From Myxococcales bacterium (GTDB lineage Bacteria > Myxococcota_A > Polyangia > Polyangiales > Polyangiaceae): a stretch of DNA of 64,000 nucleotides. Position numbers and translations under genes: made by a program. The stretch is from positions 20,242 to 84,241 of the forward strand of contig JAEUKE010000186.1 of the NCBI GenBank assembly GCA_016794345.1, written 5' to 3'. Below, one piece after another: positions 59,479-64,000 of this stretch. Position 1 is the stretch's first letter. Every line of letters starts with the position of its first letter. Under the pieces are notes generated by a model. It did no database searches. It saw nothing but the letters and a program-made list of their open reading frames with translations, and was not told the DNA's origin.

Positions 59479-60873
59479 ATGCGCCTACTGGGCCTCTTTG
59501 CGCTTGCTTCCACGTCGCTCCTCGCCGCGTTCGCCTTCCAGGCGGGCTGCAACACCTACGGCGAGGACCTGATCGGCGCGGGCGGCAGCGGCTCGACGAG
59601 CACCACCGGCACTGGCAACAACCAGGGCGGCGAGAACGAAGGCGGCGGGCAGTCGGCCTGCGACGCCCCCACGGACTGCCCCGGGATGGACGGCGAGTGT
59701 GGCACGCGGACCTGCGAGAAGGGTCTGTGTGGTGTCGACGCCGCCGCGGCCGGCACGCCCACGTCGAACCAGACTCCGGGAGACTGCAAGACCTCGGTCT
59801 GTGACGGCGACGGCCAGGTCGACATCGCGCCGGACGACGCAGACATCGAGGCGGACGACGAAGATTGCACCGTCGACACGTGCGCCGACGGCTCGCCTGT
59901 CCACACGCCGGTGACGGAGGGCTCGCCGTGCACCGGGCCGTTCAACGCCAAGGTCTGCAACGCCGTGGGCGTCTGCGTCGAGTGCATCGACGGCTCGGAT
60001 TGCCTGAGCGGATCGTGCACGCAAGAGTTCACCTGCGCGCCCGCCTCCTGCAACGACGGCATCGAGAACAATGGCGAGAGCGACATCGACTGCGGCGGCA
60101 ATCAGTGCCCCAAGTGTCTCGAAGGCGACGACTGCAACAGCCCGAACGATTGCCTGGGTGGCATCTGCTCGGGCGGCACCTGCCAGCCCTCTTGCACGGA
60201 CATGACCCAGAACGGCAACGAGACCGCCGTCGACTGCGGCGGCTCCTGCGCGCCGTGTGCGGTCGGCCTCGGCTGCGCCACCGCAGGCGACTGCCAGAGC
60301 GGCGTGTGCAGCGGCACGTGCGGCGAGTACCAGCTGCTCATCAGCGAGCTCTGGCCGCGCGGGCCGGGCGGCGGCAACGACGACTTCGTCGAGATCTACA
60401 ACCCGCTCTCGGTGCCCGTCACGCTGCCGTCGTCGGCGGCCATGGACAAGGTCGAAATCGTGACGCGCGCCGAAGGGAGCGCGTCGTATTCGGTGAAGTG
60501 GACCGCCAACGGGCAGACCATTCCAGCGCGTGGTCACCTGCTGCTCGTCGGCAGCGCCTACAGCCGAGCGACAGCGGCGGACGACCCGCTGCTCTCGGGC
60601 TTCCCCGACGAGATCAGCCTCGTCCTGAGGCGCGGCGCCACCACGCTCGACGCGGCTTGCATCAACGTCGGGACCAACAACTTCGACGGGACGTTCATCT
60701 GCGAAGGCCCGCAGCTCACGTACGTCGGAAGCTCCAACAACACCGATCGTTCAATCGAACGCCTCCCGGGCGGCGCCGCCGGCAACGCCACCGACACAGG
60801 CAACACCTCCGTGGACTTCGTCCTCATCACGCCGTCTGCACCACAGAACCTCCAGAGCCCGGCCACCCCATGA
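59479..60873 (+). CDS. Cys-rich lipoprotein with lamin-tail-like domain
   Basis: 464-residue predicted lipoprotein: lipobox QAGC (Cys24), Gly/Thr linker, then a Cys-rich region (about 60-280) with repeated patterns such as DCGGNQCPKC and DCGGSCAPC, as in many myxobacterial surface proteins. The C-terminal domain (about 285-455) begins QLLISELWPRGPGG and continues DDFVEIYNPLSVPVTLP, the signature of a lamin-tail domain. Likely an extracellular matrix or adhesion component. Its stop overlaps the next gene's ATG by 4 bases. Confidence 0.8.
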   Translation: MRLLGLFALASTSLLAAFAFQAGCNTYGEDLIGAGGSGSTSTTGTGNNQGGENEGGGQSACDAPTDCPGMDGECGTRTCEKGLCGVDAAAAGTPTSNQTPGDCKTSVCDGDGQVDIAPDDADIEADDEDCTVDTCADGSPVHTPVTEGSPCTGPFNAKVCNAVGVCVECIDGSDCLSGSCTQEFTCAPASCNDGIENNGESDIDCGGNQCPKCLEGDDCNSPNDCLGGICSGGTCQPSCTDMTQNGNETAVDCGGSCAPCAVGLGCATAGDCQSGVCSGTCGEYQLLISELWPRGPGGGNDDFVEIYNPLSVPVTLPSSAAMDKVEIVTRAEGSASYSVKWTANGQTIPARGHLLLVGSAYSRATAADDPLLSGFPDEISLVLRRGATTLDAACINVGTNNFDGTFICEGPQLTYVGSSNNTDRSIERLPGGAAGNATDTGNTSVDFVLITPSAPQNLQSPATP

Positions 60874-62057
60874 AAAACCCCGCCCTCGTCTTCCTCCTCG
60901 GCATCGCTCTTTTTGCTTGCTCGGACGACGAGGCGCAATCGACAGGCTCCGGTCCGGACCCGAAGCCCGAGGCCTGCGCGCAAGCCGACGCGGACGCTTG
61001 CCGCGTCAACCAGAAGGCCTGCCAGGTCGAGAGCGGCGCGCCTTCCTGCTTTGCCTGTGACCGCGGCCAATACGTCGAGAGAAACGGGGCCTGCACGCCC
61101 CTCGACGGCGAAGCCTGGCACCACGCCTTCTCCGACTTCACCACGCAACCGGGCGAAGAGGTGCTGGGGCTCTGCCAGAGCTGGACGCTCGGCAACGACA
61201 CCGAGCTCTGGATCAACGCCGTGGAGCTCGTGCAAGACGAAGCTTCCCACCACTCGAACTGGACCTTCGTCCCGGAGGACAGGTTCGTCGGCCCCGACGG
61301 CGTGTGGGACTGCGACGAGCGCAACTACGATCAGCTCTCGGCCGCGGTCCTCGGAGGCGTCATCTACGCCCAGTCCACGCAGGCCGCGCGAGAGGTCCAG
61401 AAGTTCCCCGCCGGCGCCGCGGTGCGGATCCCCCCTCGGTCGCGCATCATCGGGGACGTCCACCTGCTCAACACGGGCACTCAGCCCAACACCGGCCACG
61501 CCGAGCTCACCCTCTACGCGCTTCCGGTCGCGAGCGTCACCACGAAGCTCGCGCCCTTCCACCTCACGTACGACACGCTCGCCATTCCGCCCCTCGCGCG
61601 CTCGCGGTTCTCGGGTACCTGCACGCTCAGCGAAGACTGGATGACGACGACCGGCGGCCCCCTCTCCATGAAGCTCTTCTATGGGCTGCCGCACACCCAC
61701 GCGCTGGGAGATCGGTTCTTCCTCCAGGCCGTGGGCGGTCCCAGGGACGGCGAGATGCTCATCGACGTCGAAGGGTTCAATGGCGAGGCTCGCGGCATCT
61801 ATTACGAGCCGCCGGTCGACCTCACCGGAATCAGCGGGCTGCGCTTCGGCTGTGAGTTCGAGAACCCGCGAGACGAAGTGGTCGAGTGGGGCTTCGGCGA
61901 TCAGGAGATGTGCGAGATGCTCGGCTTCATCGAGTCACCCGTCGCCTTCGAGAGCCGCATCGAGGAGGTCGTCGCGGACGGCGCCGAGGGCGAAATGCAG
62001 CTCTTCACCGGCGCTTGCTCCAACCTCCTCATTCCCTGGGATCAGAAGCAACAGTAG
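60870..62057 (+). CDS. Copper type II monooxygenase-like lipoprotein
   Basis: 395-residue predicted lipoprotein: lipobox LFAC (Cys17), then a Cys-rich segment and two beta-sandwich-like halves. The arrangement of likely copper ligands (HHSNW at about 129-133, a His in VHLLN near 198, HTH in GLPHTHALG near 273, and Met in QEMCEML near 348) fits the CuA/CuB pattern of peptidylglycine/dopamine monooxygenase domains, common in myxobacteria. The assignment is by motif order only. It overlaps the lamin-tail lipoprotein gene by 4 bases. Confidence 0.6.
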   Translation: MKNPALVFLLGIALFACSDDEAQSTGSGPDPKPEACAQADADACRVNQKACQVESGAPSCFACDRGQYVERNGACTPLDGEAWHHAFSDFTTQPGEEVLGLCQSWTLGNDTELWINAVELVQDEASHHSNWTFVPEDRFVGPDGVWDCDERNYDQLSAAVLGGVIYAQSTQAAREVQKFPAGAAVRIPPRSRIIGDVHLLNTGTQPNTGHAELTLYALPVASVTTKLAPFHLTYDTLAIPPLARSRFSGTCTLSEDWMTTTGGPLSMKLFYGLPHTHALGDRFFLQAVGGPRDGEMLIDVEGFNGEARGIYYEPPVDLTGISGLRFGCEFENPRDEVVEWGFGDQEMCEMLGFIESPVAFESRIEEVVADGAEGEMQLFTGACSNLLIPWDQKQQ

Positions 62058-62069
62058 CGGCCAATCGCC

Positions 62070-63506
62070 CTACAGCTTCGGGCGCGACGTCACGAACATC
62101 GCCTTGGCGACTCCGGCGCGGAAGGTCCGCGCGCCGCCGAAGTCGATCGCGCCACACGAATAGGTGCCGGCCAAGAAGGCACGGCCTGGATCCGCGGTCC
62201 CATCGATCGCGAGTCCTTTCACGCGACCTTGGCCGGGCTCGCCACATGTTCCGCCCTCCACCACAAACGACTCGGCGGCGAGCATCGATCCTCGACCGAC
62301 GGCCCAGAACGGGCAGCCACCGGGCAGGCATTCCGCTGCCTCGATGCTGCCGCCGAGGACACCGGCGAACGCGACGCCGGAGGCCGGCGCGTCGTGAGCC
62401 GCGTCCACGACGGTCGGTGTGGGCGCGCCGTTGCTCACGACGGGGGATGACTCGATCTCTCCCCACCCATTGGCCCATCCGATCGCCTCGGATCCGCCGG
62501 GCGAGTAGCCAAACGCCGGCCCTTGCGGCGCGGGGACGAGCCGTTGGGTGTCCAGCGTGACCTCCCCCGTGGCGATGAGGGTGCTCACGGAGATCACGGC
62601 GCCGACAGGGTCGAAGAGCCGGGAGAAATAGGTATGGGCAGGACACGACATGTCACCCAGATCCGCCTGGTCACACCGTCCCGACAGGGTCACACCGCCG
62701 TTCATCCCTACCATTTCGACGTGGGAAGCGGAGATCGAGAGGATGCCCCCCATGGCCGAGCCTCCGAAGAACCCGGTGGGGTTGGGGCCGAGGCGAACGA
62801 AGCGGAACTTGTTGGCGCCGTAGACCGATTCGACCGTGTTGAGCTCTGGCGCCGTCTCGTTCAGCGTCCCCGCGGCCATCGCGGCGAAGCCAACCACCGG
62901 CGGTGAGCTAGCCGCGACGACGATCTGCTGGATCGCCGTCGTGGGCTTGGCACGGAACGCCGGCATGGGCCCGCAGGGCTGCTCGGCCGTGACCGGGGTC
63001 GGTCCGTCGAGCGCGGCCAAGCTCGATACACACAACGTGAGCTGGGGGCCGCTCCCCGAGATCCACGCCACATGTGGGCCGGCGGCATGCTCCCCCCGTG
63101 AGAGCGAGACGGGCCCAGGCAGACCGATCGGGGCTGGTCCCAGGTCGAGTACCGCGAGGAGCTCGCCGTCCGAGGCACGAAACCTCACCAGGACAGTCCG
63201 CTCTCCTTCGGTCGCGCCCTCGATGAGCTCGCACCCGTCACCGCCGACCGCCGTTCCCACGACCACCAGATCCCCACCGACGAGCAGCGCATCCTCCGCC
63301 TGGGCGCCGGCGAAAGACTGCACCCAGTCGGCACCGAGGCGCGGCTTCGTACACTCCCCCGCCGCACCCTTCCCCCCTTCTCCGCCGGCTCCGGTGCCCG
63401 CCGTGCCAGCGCCCGTCCCCGAAGTGGAGGTGGTGCCCTCGACGTCTCCGAAGAAGAGGCCGCAGCCCGACAAGCCGAGCGGGATCATCAGGAAGAAAGC
63501 TCGCAC
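62070..63506 (-). CDS. Hypothetical propeller-like lipoprotein
   Basis: 478-residue predicted lipoprotein: lipobox LSGC (Cys15), a Gly/Thr/Ala linker, then a beta-rich domain with repeats like GADWVQSFAGAQAEDALLVG, LVRFRASDGELLAVLDLG and CGAIDFGGARTFRAG, the SBBP/beta-propeller repeat style of myxobacterial surface proteins. Several Cys pairs. No catalytic motif. Convergent with the copper-monooxygenase-like gene (12-base gap). Confidence 0.72.
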   Translation of the reverse strand: MRAFFLMIPLGLSGCGLFFGDVEGTTSTSGTGAGTAGTGAGGEGGKGAAGECTKPRLGADWVQSFAGAQAEDALLVGGDLVVVGTAVGGDGCELIEGATEGERTVLVRFRASDGELLAVLDLGPAPIGLPGPVSLSRGEHAAGPHVAWISGSGPQLTLCVSSLAALDGPTPVTAEQPCGPMPAFRAKPTTAIQQIVVAASSPPVVGFAAMAAGTLNETAPELNTVESVYGANKFRFVRLGPNPTGFFGGSAMGGILSISASHVEMVGMNGGVTLSGRCDQADLGDMSCPAHTYFSRLFDPVGAVISVSTLIATGEVTLDTQRLVPAPQGPAFGYSPGGSEAIGWANGWGEIESSPVVSNGAPTPTVVDAAHDAPASGVAFAGVLGGSIEAAECLPGGCPFWAVGRGSMLAAESFVVEGGTCGEPGQGRVKGLAIDGTADPGRAFLAGTYSCGAIDFGGARTFRAGVAKAMFVTSRPKL

Positions 63507-63656
63507 GACCGAGCACTATACCGGTTCCGGGCGCTTGTGGGCTCGGCTCAACGGCTGGGGGGTTCCGCCCCGCGTGCGCGCGGGCTCACGCGGACGACGT
63601 GCCGAGCGCCGCTTGCGCGTCGCCCCGCTTCATCGCAAGGAAACGGGGAGGTGCTC

Positions 63657-64000
63657 ATGAGGATCGAGCTCGTGGTCTTCGACGTTGCCGGCACGACGGT
63701 CCACGACGGAAGCGCGGTCGCGGAGGCGCTGCGGAGGGCCGTGAGCGACTGCGGCGTCAGCGCGACGCCGGAGGAGATCGATCGGGTGATGGGGCTCGCG
63801 AAGCCCGTCGCGCTCGCGGCGCTGCTCGGCGCACGAGCCGCTACGGCTGGCTCCGTCGAGCGCGCGCACGAGGCCTTCACCCATTACATGCTCGACCATT
63901 ACCTTCGCGCGCCGTCGGTCCGCCCGATCGAGGGCGCGGAGGCGACGTTCCTCGCGCTTCGCGAGACGGGCGTGAAGACCGCGCTCGACACGGGCTTCGG
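63657..64000 (+). CDS. Phosphonatase-like HAD hydrolase (partial, cut by window end)
   Basis: First 114 residues of a HAD-family enzyme. Motif I is FDVAGTTVHDG; the second Asp of the usual DxDGT is replaced by Ala, giving DVAGTT, which is the phosphonatase (PhnX)-like version. The helical cap follows (IDRVMGLAKPVALAALLGA). Motif II should lie beyond ALDTGF at the right edge. The ATG at 63657 has GGGGAGG 6 bases upstream. The family cleaves C-P bonds or related phosphoesters; the exact substrate is unknown. Confidence 0.82.
   Translation, partial: MRIELVVFDVAGTTVHDGSAVAEALRRAVSDCGVSATPEEIDRVMGLAKPVALAALLGARAATAGSVERAHEAFTHYMLDHYLRAPSVRPIEGAEATFLALRETGVKTALDTGF

Overview
The window looks like a chromosomal segment of a myxobacterium (Myxococcota, probably Polyangia/Polyangiales). 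This is inferred from the very high G+C, the many lipoproteins with Gly/Ser/Thr-rich linkers after the lipobox, PilZ proteins, a FrzS-like pseudo-receiver/coiled-coil protein, TIGR02996-type domains, and an ECF sigma factor coupled to a large Ser/Thr kinase. Genes are dense, and many adjacent pairs overlap by 4 bases (ATGA/GTGA). No tRNA, insertion sequence, prophage or CRISPR array was seen. One structured RNA, the RNase P RNA gene rnpB, lies at 43.3-43.7 kb with a textbook terminator.

Layout. 0-8 kb: the start of dnaJ, an ATP-grasp enzyme, two PilZ proteins, two TPR proteins, and an ECF sigma/FecR-type anti-sigma pair. 8-13.7 kb: nucleoside salvage (purine nucleoside phosphorylase and cytidine deaminase), a FrzS-like protein and phosphofructokinase. 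13.7-19.9 kb: an accessory cluster matching the uncharacterised STM4011-STM4015 families. It holds a HAD phosphatase, an alkaline-phosphatase-like hydrolase, two radical SAM proteins, an ATP-grasp-like protein and a WGR/leucine-rich protein, arranged as two convergent operons. 19.9-31.3 kb: a tightly overlapping operon of a vWA-like protein, a MoxR AAA+ ATPase, a 1058-residue helical scaffold, a 90-residue protein, a soluble FtsH-like AAA+ metalloprotease and a 184-residue protein. It is followed by a further unknown protein and a NrdG-like radical SAM enzyme, with a HExxH lipoprotein inserted on the opposite strand. This resembles the predicted FtsH-vWA-MoxR ternary conflict systems of multicellular bacteria and is the most interesting part of the window. 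31.3-34.3 kb: a second TIGR02996/leucine-rich protein with a coupled membrane protein.

34-43 kb: a VOC protein, a ZIP-family metal transporter with a palindromic operator candidate, a two-gene heme/iron ABC importer, an HtrA-type periplasmic protease, proC, a c-heme-like lipoprotein, and an NAD(P)H:quinone oxidoreductase divergent from a LysR regulator. 43-49 kb: rnpB, a large propeller-like lipoprotein, a shrunken CheW-like gene, methionine/threonine biosynthesis (a gamma-synthase-type PLP enzyme and homoserine dehydrogenase) and a decayed HAD gene. 49-64 kb: mostly secreted lipoproteins (SGNH hydrolase, metallophosphoesterase, TAP-type alpha/beta hydrolase, lamin-tail protein, copper-monooxygenase-like protein), an ECF sigma/Ser-Thr kinase operon, a radical SAM/SPASM protein divergent from an IscA-type Fe-S carrier across two inverted repeats, and the start of a phosphonatase-like HAD gene at the right edge.

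Most assignments rest on motifs and remembered family features; no database search was possible.
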